Assembly (NCBI RefSeq): GCF_023091745.1
Contig: NW_026291817.1
Span: 248,001-312,000 of the forward strand
Direction of reading: 5' to 3'
DNA from: Budorcas taxicolor
Lineage: Eukaryota > Chordata > Mammalia > Artiodactyla > Bovidae
Length of the DNA: 64,000 nt
In this document: piece after piece, positions 22,052-33,475 of the stretch
How positions within the stretch are numbered: the first letter of the stretch is position 1
Layout of the letters: every line of letters starts with the position of its first letter
The notes under the pieces: model-generated
The model's input: only the letters and a program-made list of their open reading frames with translations
What the model was told of the DNA's origin: nothing
Database searches by the model: none
Translations under genes and position numbers: made by a program

Positions 22052-22867
22052 TTGAGATGCGACGGGAATGCCGGGAACTCTTTCCCGACGAAGCAGGGAA
22101 AGGATCCCTCATGTCGAGCTACGAGGCGGAAACGGGGCTCCTCTGGATGTGGGCGGGACCCTCGTGATTCCTCTCGAGTGGAGACGGGTATGTCGGGGAA
22201 CTTCTTGATTTGCACCAAGGGTTTGAAGGACCCTTTCGAAGTTCCAGAGGGGAGGTGTGATCAGCCTCGAGACGCCTCAGCGGAAATGGGCCTCATCTCG
22301 CCTGGAGGGGAGAACCTCCTGGATTTTCTCGAGTTGCGGCAGGTCTTCTCGAGTTACGACGGGGACCTCAGGGACCCGCTCTGGTGGCCTCAGGAAAGGC
22401 CAGTCCCCATGAGAGTTCCTAGGGGACCTCTCGGGATTCCCCTCCCGTCCATGCCGGGGCCTCCCTCCTTGTGTGGAGTCGGGGCCGGAACCTGAGGATT
22501 CCTCCCCAGTGTTGCCATGGATATTGGGGTGCTTCTGAGTCTCCCCAGGGGAGTCAGGCCTCGTCTCGAGTGGGGGCATGCACGTGCGCTTTCCTCCCGA
22601 GCTGCAGCAGTAGTGTCACGCTTCCTGTCACGTGGATCAAGGGATCTGTGGCTTTCCCTCGAGGCTGTCCCTCGAGGCTTTCCCACGAGGCTTTCCCACA
22701 GGGCTGTGCCACGTGCCACCTTGGTGTGAGTCGATCCTCGGCGTGAAAGACGAGCCGGTGAAGGAAAAAGAGGTTCCTCTGGAATGGACTGAGACATCTG
22801 GGGGACTCTTGGAATGGTGGCACGACCCTGGAGTTCCTCTCGCCGTTCCTGTTGAGAGGGCCTCCTC
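22052..22867 (+). repeat. Satellite monomer U28 (816 bp, GTATG)
   Basis: T at 18, G at 62, T at 172, G at 200, CATGAGAGTTCC, CC at 413-414, C at 454 and A at 472. GTGAAGGAAAAAG is private. It is duplicated as U34. Confidence 0.9.
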
Positions 22868-23683
22868 TTGAGATGCGACAGGAAGGCCGGGAACTCTTTC
22901 CCGACGAAGCAGGGAAAGGATCCCTTATCTCGAGCTACGAGGCGGAAACGGGGCTGCTCTGGATGTGGGCGGGACCCTCGTGATTCCTCTCGAGTGGAGA
23001 CGGGTATGTCGGGGAACTTCTTGTTTTGCACCAAGGGTGTGAAGTACCCTTTCGAAGTTCCAGAGGTGAGGTGTGATCAGCCTCGAGACGCCTCAGCGGA
23101 AATGGGCCTCATCTCGCCTGGAGGGGAGAACCTCCTGGATTTTCTCGAGTTGCGGCAGGTCTTCTCGAGTTACGACGGGGACCTCAGGGACCCGCTCTGG
23201 TGGCCTCAGGAAAGGCCAGTCCCCATGCGAGTTGCTAGGGGACCTCTCGGGATTCCTCTCCCGTCCATGCCGGGGCCTCAGTCCTTGTGTGGAGTCGGAG
23301 CCGGAACCTGAGGATTCCTCCCCAGTGTTGCCATGGATCTTGGGGTGCTTCTGAGTCTCCCCAGGGGAGTCAGGCCTCGTCTCGGGTGGGGGCATGCACG
23401 TGCGCTTTCCTCCCGAGCTGCAGCAGTAGTGTCACGCTTCCTGTCACGTGGATCAAGGGATCTGTGGCTTTCCCTCGAGGCTGTCCCTCGAGGCTTTCCC
23501 ACGAGGCTTTCCCACAGGGCTGTGCCACGTGCCACCTTGGTGTGAGTCGATCCTCGGCGTGAAAGACGAGCCGGTGAAGGGAAAAGAGGTTCCTCTGGAA
23601 TGGACTGAGACATCTGGGGGACTCTTGGAATAGTGGCACGACCCTGGAGTTCCTCTCGAATTTCCTGTAGAGAGGGCCTCCTC
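22868..23683 (+). repeat. Satellite monomer U29 (816 bp, GTATG)
   Basis: Copy of U23. New changes are GCGACAGGAAGG, GAAGTACCC and GGAATAGTGG. Confidence 0.9.
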
Positions 23684-24499
23684 TTGAGATGCGACGGGAA
23701 CGCCGGAAACTCTTTCCCGACGAAGCAGGGAAAGGATCCCACATCTCGAGCTACGAGGCGGAAACGGGGCTCCTCTGGATGTGGGCGGGACCCTCGTGAT
23801 TCCTCTCGAGTGGAGACGGGTATGTCGGGGAACTTCTTGATTTGCACCAAGGGTGTGAAGGACCCTTTCGAAGTTCCAGAGGTGAGGTGTGATCAGCCTC
23901 GAGACGCCTCAGCGGAAATGGGCCTCATCTCGCCTGGAGGGGAGAACCTCCTGGATTTTCTCGAGTTGCGGCAGGTCTTCTCGAGTTACGACGGGGACCT
24001 CAGGGATCCGCTCTGGTGACCTTAGGAAAGGCCAGTCCCCATGCGAGTTGCTAAGGGACCTCTCGGGATTCCTTTCCCGTCCATGCCGGGGCCTCAGTCC
24101 TTGTGTGGAGTCGGGGCCGGAACCTGAGGATTCCTCTCCAGTGTTGCCATGGATCTTGGGGTGCTTCTGAGTCTCCCCAGGGGAGTCAGGCCTCGTCTCG
24201 AGTGGGGGCATGCACGTGCGCTTTCCTCCCGAGCTGCAGCAGTAGTGTCACGCTTCCTGTCACGTGGATCAAGGGATCTGTGGCTTTCCCTCGAGGCTGT
24301 CCCTCGAGGCTTTCCCACGAGGCTTTCCCACAGGGCTGTGCCACGTGCCACCTTGGTGTGAGTCGATCCTTGGCGTGAAAGACGAGCCGGTGAAGGGAAA
24401 AGAGGTTCCTCTGGAATGGACTGAGACATCTGGGGGACTCTTGGAATGGTGGCACGACCCTGGAGTTCCTCTCGCCATTCCTGTTGAGAGGGCCTCCTC
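23684..24499 (+). repeat. Satellite monomer U30 (816 bp, GTATG)
   Basis: Copy of U24, with the TGACCTTAGG patch and extra BamHI site. I saw no difference from U24. Confidence 0.9.
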
Positions 24500-25315
24500 T
24501 TGAGATGCGACGGGAATGCCGGGAACTCTTTCCCGACGAAGCAGGGAAAGGATCCCTCATGTCGAGCTACGAGGCGGAAACGGGGCTCCTCTGGATGTGG
24601 GCGGGACCCTCGTGATTCCTCTCGAGTGGATACGGGTATGTCGGGGAACTTCTTGATTTGCACCAAGGGTGTGAAGGACCCTTTCGAAGTTCCAGAGGGG
24701 AGGTGTGATCAGCCTCGAGACGCCTCAGCGGAAATGGGCCTCATCTCGCCTGGAGGGGAGAACCTCCTGGATTTTCTCGAGTTGCGGCAGGTCTTCTCGA
24801 GTTACGACGGGGACCTCAGGGACCCGCTCTGGTGGCCTCAGGAAAGGCCAGTCCCCATGAGAGTTGCTAGGGGACCTCTCGGGATTCCCCTCCCGTCCAT
24901 GCCGGGGCCTCCCTCCTTGTGTGGAGTCGGGGCCGGAACCTGAGGATTCCTCCCCAGTGTTGCCATGGATCTTGGGGTGCTTCTGAGTCACCCCAGGGGA
25001 GTCAGGCCTCGTCTCGAGTGGGGGCATGCACGTGCGCTTTCCTCCCGAGCTGCAGCAGTAGTGTCACGCTTCCTGTCACGTGGATCAAGGGATCTGTGGC
25101 TTTCCCTCGAGGCTGTCCCTCGAGGCTTTCCCACGAGGCTTTCCCACAGGGCTGTGCCACGTGCCACCTTGGTGTGAGTCGATCCTCGGCGTGAAAGACG
25201 AGCCGGTGAAGGGAAAAGAGGTTCCTCTGGAATGGACTGAGACATCTGGGGGACTCTTGGAATGGTGGCACGACCCTGGAGTTCCTCTCGCCGTTCCTGT
25301 TGAGAGGGCCTCCTC
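24500..25315 (+). repeat. Satellite monomer U31 (816 bp, GTATG)
   Basis: Copy of U25, with GTGGATACGGG in place of GTGGAGACGGG and A at offset 361. Confidence 0.9.
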
Positions 25316-26131
25316 TTGAGATGCGACGGGAACGCCGGGATCTCTTTCCCGAAGAAGCAGTGAAAGGATCCCTCATCTAGAGCTACGAGGCGGAAACCGG
25401 GCTCCTCTGGATGTGGGCGGGACCCTCGTGATTCCTCTCGAGTGGAGACGGGTATGTCGGGGAACTTCTTGATTTGCACCAAGGGTGTGAAGGACCCTTT
25501 CGAAGTTCCAGAGGTGAGGTGTGATCAGCCTCGAGACGCCTCAGCGGAAATGGGCCTCATCTCGCCTGGAGGGGAGAACCTCCTGGATTTTCTCGAGTTG
25601 CGACAGGTCTTCTCGAGTTACGACGGGGACCTCAGGGACCCGCTCTGGTGGCCTCAGGAAAGGCCAGTCCCCATGAGAGTTGCTAGGGGACCTCTCGGGA
25701 TTCCCCTCCCGTCCATGCCGGGGACTCAGTCCTTGTGTGGAGTCGGGGCCGGAACCTGAGGATTCCTCTCCAGTTTTGCCATGGAACTTGGGGTGCTTCT
25801 GAGTCTCCCCAGGGGAGTCAGGCCTCGTCTCGAGTGGGGGCATGCACGTGCGCTTTCCTCCCGAGCTGCAGCAGTAGTGTCACGCTTCCTGTCACGTGGA
25901 TCAAGGGATCTGTGGCTTTCCCTCGAGGCTGTCCCTCGAGGCTTTCCCACGAGGCTTTCCCACAGGGCTGTGCCACGTGCCACCTTGGTGTGAGTCGATC
26001 CTCGGCGTGAAAGACGAGCCGGTGAAGGGAAAAGAGGTTCCTCTGGAATGGACTGAGACATCTGGGGGACTCTTGGAATGGTGGCACGACCCTGGAGTTC
26101 CTCTCGCCGTTCCTGTTGAGAGGGCCTCCTC
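25316..26131 (+). repeat. Satellite monomer U32 (816 bp, GTATG)
   Basis: Copy of U26, keeping GGGATCTC, CATCTAGAGC, ACCGGGCTC and ATGGAACTTGG. I saw no difference from U26. Confidence 0.9.
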
Positions 26132-26947
26132 TTGAGATGCGACGGGAAGGCCGGGAACTCTTTCCCGACGAAGCAGGGAAAGGATCCCTCATCTCGAGCT
26201 ACGAGGCGGAAACGGGGCTGCTCTGGATGTGGGCGGGACCCTCGTGATTCCTCTCGAGTGGAGACGGGTATGTCGGGGAACTTCTTGATTTGCACCAAGG
26301 GTGTGAAGGACCCTTTCGAAGTTCCAGAGGTGAGGTGTGATCAGCCTCGAGACGCCTCAGCGGAAATGGGCCTCATCTCGCCTGGAGGGGAGAACCTCCT
26401 GGATTTTCTCGAGTTGCGGCAGGTCTTCTCGAGTTACGACGGGGACCTCAGGGACCCGCTCTGGTGGCCTCAGGAAAGGCCAGTCCCCATGCGAGTTGCT
26501 AGGGGACCTCTCGGGATTCCTCTCCCGTCCATGCCGGGGCCTCAGTCCTTGTGTGGAGTCGGGGCCGGAACCTGAGGATTCCTCTCCAGTGTTGCCATGG
26601 ATCTTGGGGTGCTTCTGAGTCTCCCCAGGGGAGTCAGGCCTCGTCTCGAGTGGGGGCATGCACGTGCGCTTTCCTCCCGAGCTGCAGCAGTAGTGTCACG
26701 CTTCCTGTCACGTGGATCAAGGGATCTGTGGCTTTCCCTCGAGGCTGTCCCTCGAGGCTTTCCCACGAGGCTTTCCCACAGGGCTGTGCCACGTGCCACC
26801 TTGGTGTGAGTCGATCCTCGGCGTGAAAGACGAGCCGGTGAAGGGAAAAGAGGTTCCTCTGGAATGGACTGAGACATCTGGGGGACTCTTGGAATGGTGG
26901 CACGACCCTGGAGTTCCTCTCGCCATTCCTGTTTAGAGGGCCTCCTC
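26132..26947 (+). repeat. Satellite monomer U33 (816 bp, GTATG)
   Basis: Copy of U27, keeping GGAAGGCC, G at 89 and the TGTTTAG end. I saw no difference from U27. Confidence 0.9.
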
Positions 26948-27763
26948 TTGAGATGCGACGGGAATGCCGGGAACTCTTTCCCGACGAAGCAGGGAAAGGA
27001 TCCCTCATGTCGAGCTACGAGGCGGAAACGGGGCTCCTCTGGATGTGGGCGGGACCCTCGTGATTCCTCTCGAGTGGAGACGGGTATGTCGGGGAACTTC
27101 TTGATTTGCACCAAGGGTTTGAAGGACCCTTTCGAAGTTCCAGAGGGGAGGTGTGATCAGCCTCGAGACGCCTCAGCGGAAATGGGCCTCATCTCGCCTG
27201 GAGGGGAGAACCTCCTGGATTTTCTCGAGTTGCGGCAGGTCTTCTCGAGTTACGACGGGGACCTCAGGGACCCGCTCTGGTGGCCTCAGGAAAGGCCAGT
27301 CCCCATGAGAGTTCCTAGGGGACCTCTCGGGATTCCCCTCCCGTCCATGCCGGGGCCTCCCTCCTTGTGTGGAGTCGGGGCCGGAACCTGAGGATTCCTC
27401 CCCAGTGTTGCCATGGATCTTGGGGTGCTTCTGAGTCTCCCCAGGGGAGTCAGGCCTCGTCTCGAGTGGGGGCATGCACGTGCGCTTTCCTCCCGAGCTG
27501 CAGCAGTAGTGTCACGCTTCCTGTCACGTGGATCAAGGGATCTGTGGCTTTCCCTCGAGGCTGTCCCTCGAGGCTTTCCCACGAGGCTTTCCCACAGAGC
27601 TGTGCCACGTGCCACCTTGGTGTGAGTCGATCCTCGGCGTGAAAGACGAGCCGGTGAAGGGAAAAGAGGTTCCTCTGGAATGGACTGAGACATCTGGGGG
27701 ACTCTTGGAATGGTGGCACGACCCTGGAGTTCCTCTCGCCGTTCCTGTTGAGAGGGCCTCCTC
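26948..27763 (+). repeat. Satellite monomer U34 (816 bp, GTATG)
   Basis: Copy of U28 with CATGAGAGTTCC, but with C at offset 472, CACAGAGCTG and GAAGGGAAAAG. The right end of the hexamer duplication lies in or just after it. Confidence 0.9.
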
Positions 27764-28579
27764 TTGAGATGCGACGGGAACGCCGGGAACTCTTTCCCGA
27801 CGAAGCAGGGAAAGGATCCCTCATCTCGAGCTACGAGGCGGAAACGGGGCTGCTCTGGATGTGGGCGGGACCCTCGTGATTCCTCTCGAGTGGAGACGGG
27901 TATGTCGGGGAACTTCTTGTTTTGAACCAAGGGTGTGAAGGACCCTTTCGAAGTTCCAGAGGTGAGGTGTGATCAGCCTCGAGACGCCTCAGCGGAAATG
28001 GGCCTCATCTCGCCTGGAGGGGAGAACCTCCTGGATTTTCTCGAGTTGCGGCAGGTCTTCTCGAGTTACGACGGGGACCTCAGGGACCCGCTCTGGTGGC
28101 CTCAGGAAAGGCCAGTCCCCATGCGAGTTGCTAGGGGACCTCTCGGGATTCCTCTCCCGTCCATGCCGGGGCCTCAGTCCTTGTGTGGAGTCGGAGCCGG
28201 AACCTGAGGATTCCTCCCCAGTGTTGCCATGGATCTTGGGGTGCTTCTGAGTCTCCCCAGGGGAGTCAGGCCTCGTCTCGGGTGGGGGCATGCACGTGCG
28301 CTTTCCTCCCGAGCTGCAGCAGTAGTGTCACGCTTCCTGTCACGTGGATCAAGGGATCTGTGGCTTTCCCTCGAGGCTGTCCCTCGAGGCTTTCCCACGA
28401 GGCTTTCCCACAGGGCTGTGCCACGTGCCACCTTGGTGTGAGTCGATCCTCGGCGTGAAAGACGAGCCGGTGAAGGGAAAAGAGGTTCCTCTGGAATGGA
28501 CTGAGACATCTGGGGGACTCTTGGAATGGTGGCACGACCCTGGAGTTCCTCTCGCCGTTCCTGTTGAGAGGGCCTCCTC
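27764..28579 (+). repeat. Satellite monomer U35 (816 bp, GTATG)
   Basis: G at 89, T at 157, A at 432, C at 454 and G at 518, the same type as U4 and U19. TTTTGAACCAAGG is private. Confidence 0.9.
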
Positions 28580-29395
28580 TTGAGATGCGACGGGAACGCC
28601 AGGAACTCTTTCCCGACGAAGCAGGGAAAGGATCACTCATCTCGAGCTACGAGGCGGAAACGGGGCTCCTCTGGATGTGAGCGGGACCCTCGTGATTCCT
28701 CTTGAGTGGAGACGGGTATGTCGGGGAACTTCTTGATTTGCACCAAGGGTGTGAAGGACCCTTTCGAAGTTCCAGAGGGGAGGTGTGATCAGCCTCGAGA
28801 CGCCTCAGCGGAAATGGGCCTCATCTCGCCTGGAGGGGAGAACCTCCTGGATTTTCTCGAGTTGCGGCAGGTCTTCTCGAGTTACGACGGGGACCTCAGG
28901 GACCCGCTCTGGTGGCCTCAGGAAAGGCCAGTCCCCATGCGAGTTGCTAGGGGACCTCTCGGGATTCCTCTCCCGTCCATGCCGGGGCCTCAGTCCTTGT
29001 GTGGAGTCGGGGCCGGAAGCTGAGGATTCCTCTCCAGTGTTGCCATGGATCTTGGGGTGCTTCTGAGTCTCCCCAGGGGAGTCAGGCCTCGTCTCGAGTG
29101 GGGGCATGCACGTGCGCTTTCCTCCCGAGCTGCAGCAGTAGTGTCACGCTTCCTGTCACGTGGATCAAGGGATCTGTGGCTTTCCCTCGAGGCTGTCCCT
29201 CGTGGCTTTCCCACGAGGTTTTCCCACAGGGCTGTGCCACGTGCCACCTTGGTGTGAGTCGGTCCTCGGCGTGAAAGACGAGCCGGTGAAGGGAAAAGAG
29301 GTTCCTCTGGAATGGACTGAGACATCTGGGGGACTCTTGGAATGGTGGCACGACCCTGGAGTTCCTCTCGCCGTTCCTGTTGAGAGGGCCTCCAC
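28580..29395 (+). repeat. Satellite monomer U36 (816 bp, GTATG, U5/U6 mosaic)
   Basis: The left part has the U5/U20 marks (CGCCAGG, GGATCACTC). The right part has the U6/U21 marks (GGAAGCTG, GAGGTTTTCC, GTCGGTCC). It replaces two successive monomers by one, as an unequal exchange would. GGATGTGAGCGG, CTCTTGAGTGG and CCTCGTGGC are further changes. Confidence 0.92.
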
Positions 29396-30211
29396 TTGAG
29401 ATGCGACGGGAACGCCGGGAACTCTTTCCCGACGAAGCAGGGAAAGGATCCCTCATCTCGAGCTACGAGGCGGAAACGGGGCTCCTCTGGATATGGGCGG
29501 GACCCTCGTGATTCCTCTCGAGTAGAGACGGGTATGTCGGGGAACTTCTTGATTTGCACCAAGGGTGTGAAGGACCCTTTCGAAGTTCCAGAGGGGAGGT
29601 GTGATCAGCCTCGAGACGCCTCAGCGGAAATGGGCCTCATCTCGCCTGGAGGGGAGAACCTCCTGGATTTTCTCGAGTTGCGGCAGGTCTTCTCGAGTTA
29701 CGACGGGGACCTCAGGGACCCGCTCTGGTGGCCTCAGGAAAGGCCAGTCCCCATGCGAGTTGCTAGGGGACCTCTCGGGATTCCTCTCCCGTCCATGCCG
29801 GGGCCTCAGTCCTTGTGTGGAGTCGGGGCCGAAACCTGAGGATTCCTCTCCAGTGTTGCCATGGATCTTGGGGTGCTTCTGAGTCTCCCCAGGGGAGTCA
29901 GGCCTCGTCTCGAGTGGGGGCATGCACGTGCGCTTTCCTCCCGAGCTGCAGCAGTAGTGTCACGCTTCCTGTCACGTGGATCAAGGGATCTGTGGCTTTC
30001 CCTCGAGGCTGTCCCTCGAGGCTTTCCCACGAGGCTTTCCCACAGGGCTGTGCCACGTGCCACCTTGGTGTGAGTCGATCCTCGGCGTGAAAGACGAGCC
30101 GGTGAAGGGAAAAGAGGTTCCTCTGGAATGGACTGAGACATCTGGGGGACTCTTGGAATGGTGGCACGACCCTGGAGTTCCTCTCGCCGTTCCTGTTGAG
30201 AGGGCCTCCTC
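29396..30211 (+). repeat. Satellite monomer U37 (816 bp, GTATG)
   Basis: The same type as U7 and U22: GAGTAGAGACGG, G at 200 and GCCGAAACC. The full 13-mer block is present. GGATATGGGCG is private. Confidence 0.9.
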
Positions 30212-31027
30212 TTGAGATGCGACGGGAACGCCGGGAACTCTTTCCCGACGAAGCAGGGAAAGGATCCCTTATCTCGAGCTACGAGGCGGAAACGGGGCTG
30301 CTCTGGATGTGGGCGGGACCCTCGTGATTCCTCTCGAGTGGAGACGGGTATGTCGGGGAACTTCTTGTTTTGCACCAAGGGTGTGAAGGACCCTTTCGAA
30401 GTTCCAGAGGTGAGGTGTGATCAGCCTCGAGACGCCTCAGCGGAAATGGGCCTCATCTCGCCTGGAGGGGAGAACCTCCTGGATTTTCTCGAGTTGCGGC
30501 AGGTCTTCTCGAGTTACGACGGGGACCTCAGGGACCCGCTCTGGTGACCTTAGGAAAGGCCAGTCCCCATGCGAGTTGCTAAGGGACCTCTCGGGATTCC
30601 TCTCCCGTCCATGCCGGGGCCTCAGTCCTTGTGTGGAGTCGGGGCAGGAACCTGAGGATTCCTCTCCAGTGTTGCCATGGATCTTGGGGTGCTTCTGAGT
30701 CTCCCCAGGTGAGTCAGGCCTCGTCTCGAGTGGGGGCATGCACGTGCGCTTTCCTCCCGAGCTGCAGCAGTAGTGTCACGCTTCCTGTCACGTGGATCAA
30801 GGGATCTGTGGCTTTCCCTCGAGGCTGTCCCTCGAGGCTTTCCCACGAGGCTTTCCCACAGGGCTGTGCCACGTGCCACCTTGGTGTGAGTCGATCCTCG
30901 GCGTGAAAGACGAGCCGGTGAAGGGAAAAGAGGTTCCTCTGGAATGGACTGAGACATCTGGGGGACTCTTGGAATGGTGGCACGACCCTGGAGTTCCTCT
31001 CGCCGTTCCTGTTGAGAGGGCCTCCTC
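30212..31027 (+). repeat. Satellite monomer U38 (816 bp, GTATG, U8/U9 mosaic)
   Basis: The left half has the U8 marks (CTTATCTCG, G at 89, T at 157). The right half has the U9 marks (GGTGACCTTAGG, GCTAAGGG, GGGGCAGGAACC). CCCCAGGTGAGTC is private. Confidence 0.9.
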
Positions 31028-31843
31028 TTGAGATGCGACGGGAACGCCGGGAACTCTTTCCCGACGAAGCAGGGAAAGGATCCCTTATCTCGAGCTACGA
31101 GGCGGAAACGGGGCTGCTCTGGATGTGGGCGGGACCCTCGTGATTCCTCTCGAGTGGAGACGGGTATGTCGGGGAACTTCTTGTTTTGCACCAAGGGTGT
31201 GAAGGACCCTTTCGAAGTTCCAGAGGTGAGGTGTGATCAGCCTCGAGACGCCTCAGCGGAAATGGGCCTCATCTCGCCTGGAGGGGAGAACCTCCTGGAT
31301 TTTCTCGAGTTGCGGCAGGTCTTCTCGAGTTACGACGGGGACCTCAGGGACCCGCTCTGGTGGCCTCAGGAAAGGCCAGTCCCCATGCGAGTTGCTAGGG
31401 GACCTCTCGGGATTCCTCTCCCGTCCATGCCGGGGCCTCAGTCCTTGTGTGGAGTCGGAGCCGGAACCTGAGGATTCCTCCCCAGTGTTGCCATGGATCT
31501 TGGGGTGCTTCTGAGTCTCCCCAGGGGAGTCAGGCCTCGTCTCGGGTGGGGGCATGCACGTGCGCTTTCCTCCCGAGCTGCAGCAGTAGTGTCACGCTTC
31601 CTGTCACGTGGATCAAGGGATCTGTGGCTTTCCCTCGAGGCTGTCCCTCGAGGCTTTCCGATGAGGCTTTCCCACAGGGCTGTGCCACGTGCCACCTTGG
31701 TGTGAGTCGATCCTCGGCGTGAAAGACGAGCCGGTGAAGGGAAAAGAGGTTCCTCTGGAATGGACTGAGACATCTGGGGGACTCTTGGAATGGTGGCACG
31801 ACCCTGGAGTTCCTCTCGAAGTTCCTGTAGAGAGGGCCTCCTC
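31028..31843 (+). repeat. Satellite monomer U39 (816 bp, GTATG)
   Basis: The U8/U23 type: CTTATCTCG, G at 89, T at 157, A at 432, C at 454 and G at 518, ending CTCGAAGTTCCTGTAG. CCGATGAGG in the 13-mer block is a CpG transition of CCGACGAGG. Confidence 0.9.
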
Positions 31844-32659
31844 TTGAGATGCGACGGGAACGCCGGAAACTCTTTCCCGACGAAGCAGGGAAAGGATCCC
31901 ACATCTCGAGCTACGAGGCGGAAACGGGGCTCCTCTGGATGTGGGCGGGACCCTCGTGATTCCTCTCGAGTGGAGACGGGTATGTCGGGGAACTTCTTGA
32001 TTTGCACCAAGGGTGTGAAGGACCCTTTCGAAGTTCCAGAGGTGAGGTGTGATCAGCCTCGAGACGCCTCAGCGGAAATGGGCCTCATCTCGCCTGGAGG
32101 GGAGAACCTCCTGGATTTTCTCGAGTTGCGGCAGGTCTTCTCGAGTTACGACGGGGACCTCATGGACCCGCTCTGGTGACCTTAGGAAAGGCTAGTCCCC
32201 ATGCGAGTTGCTAGGGGACTTCTCGGGATTCCTCTCCCGTCCATGCCGGGGCCTCAGTCCTTGTGTGGAGTCGGGGCCGGAACCTGAGGATTCCTCTCCA
32301 GTGTTGCCATGGATCTTGGGGTGCTTCTGAGTCTCCCCAGGGGAGTCAGGCCTCGTCTCGAGTGGGGGCATGCACGTGCGCTTTCCTCCCGAGCTGCAGC
32401 AGTAGTGTCACGCTTCCTGTCACGTGGATCAAGGGATCTGTGGCTTTCCCTCGAGGCTGTCCCTCGAGGCTTTCCCACGAGGCTTTCCCACAGGGCTGTG
32501 CCACGTGCCACCTTGGTGTGAGTCGATCCTCGGCGTGAAAGACGAGCCGGTGAAGGGAAAAGAGGTTCCTCTGGAATGGACTGAGACATCTGGGGGACTC
32601 TTGGAATGGTGGCACGACCCTGGAGTTCCTCTCGCCGTTCCTGTTGAGAGGGCCTCCTC
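31844..32659 (+). repeat. Satellite monomer U40 (816 bp, GTATG)
   Basis: CCGGAAAC and GGATCCCACATC as in U9 and U24. The middle patch is the domain-B form: CCTCATGGACCC, GGTGACCTTAGG, AAAGGCTAG. It is the first monomer from the left with that form. GGGACTTCTCGGG is private. Confidence 0.9.
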
Positions 32660-33475
32660 TTGAGATGCGACGGGAACGCCGGGAACTCTTTCCCGACGAA
32701 GCAGGGAAAGGATCCCTCATCTCGAGCTACGAGGCGGAAACGGGGCTCCTCTGGATGTGGGCGGGACCCTCGTGATTCCTCTCGAGTGGAGACGGGTATG
32801 TCGGGGAACTTCTTGTTTTGCACCAAGGGTTTGAAGGACCCTTTCGAAGTTCCAGAGGTGAGGTGTGATCAGCCTCGAGACGCCTCAGCGGAAATGGGCC
32901 TCATCTCGCCTGGAGGGGAGAACCTCCTGGATTTTCTCGAGTTGCGGCAGGTCTTCTCGAGTTACGACGGGGACCTCAGGGACCCGCTCTGGTGGCCTCA
33001 GGAAAGGCCAGTCCCCATGTGAGTTGCTACGGGACCTCTCGGGATTCCTCTCCCGTCCATGCCGGGGCCTCAGTCCTTGTGTGGAGTCGGAGCCGGAACC
33101 TGAGGATTCCTCTCCAGTGTTGCCATGGATCTTGGGGTGCTTCTGAGTCTCCCCAGGGGAGTCAGGCCTCGTCTCGAGTGGGGGCATGCACGTGCGCTTT
33201 CCTCCCGAGCTGCAGCAGTAGTGTCACGCTTCCTGTCACGTGGATCAAGGGATCTGTGGCTTTCCCTCGAGGCTGTCCCTCGAGGCTTTCCCACGAGGCT
33301 TTCCCACAGGGCTGTGCCACGTGCCACCTTGGTGTGAGTCGATCCTCGGCATGAAAGACGAGCCGGTGAAGGGAAAAGAGGTTCCTCTGGAATGGACTGA
33401 GACATCTGGGGGACTCTTGGAATGGTGGCACGACCCTGGAGTTCCTCTCGCCATTCCTGTTGAGAGGGCCTCCTC
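32660..33475 (+). repeat. Satellite monomer U41 (816 bp, GTATG)
   Basis: T at 157, T at 172, CATGTGAGTTGCTACGGG, A at 432 with T at 454, GGCATGAAAG and a CCATTCC end. It is the last monomer before the switch to the CTAGG type and resembles U56 and U68. Confidence 0.9.

Larger units (their letters stand above)
17972..22867. repeat. Hexamer duplication, copy 1 (U23-U28, 4896 bp)
   Basis: The order of six distinct monomer types here is repeated in the next 4896 bp. By eye I find about eight base differences between the copies, with the pairs U24/U30, U26/U32 and U27/U33 apparently identical. The left breakpoint lies between 17625, where U22 and U28 still differ, and 17972. Confidence 0.85.
22868..27763. 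repeat. Hexamer duplication, copy 2 (U29-U34, 4896 bp)
   Basis: Second copy of U23-U28. Copy-specific changes include GACAGGAAGG at the start of U29, GAAGTACCC, GGAATAGTGG, GGATACGGG in U31, CATGAGAG in place of CATGCGAG in U31, GATCTT in place of GATATT in U34 and CACAGAGC in U34. The series does not continue as a third copy: U35 is a different type from U29. Confidence 0.85.
1..33475. repeat. Array domain A (monomers U1-U41, GTATG-box type)
   Basis: Forty of 41 monomers carry G at offset 137 followed by TATG (offsets 138-141); only U4 has the CTAGG version. Other variants concentrate or occur only here: G at offset 200 in 18 monomers (two in domain B), and CC at offsets 413-414 in 11 monomers (none in B). 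The domain is defined purely by these shared variants. It is not separated from domain B by any foreign sequence. Confidence 0.8.

Noticed and set aside
17972..27763. Artificial duplication by the assembler.
   Set aside because: It cannot be excluded from sequence alone, but the copies differ at several sites, which argues for two real copies. The read-depth check is given in the findings.
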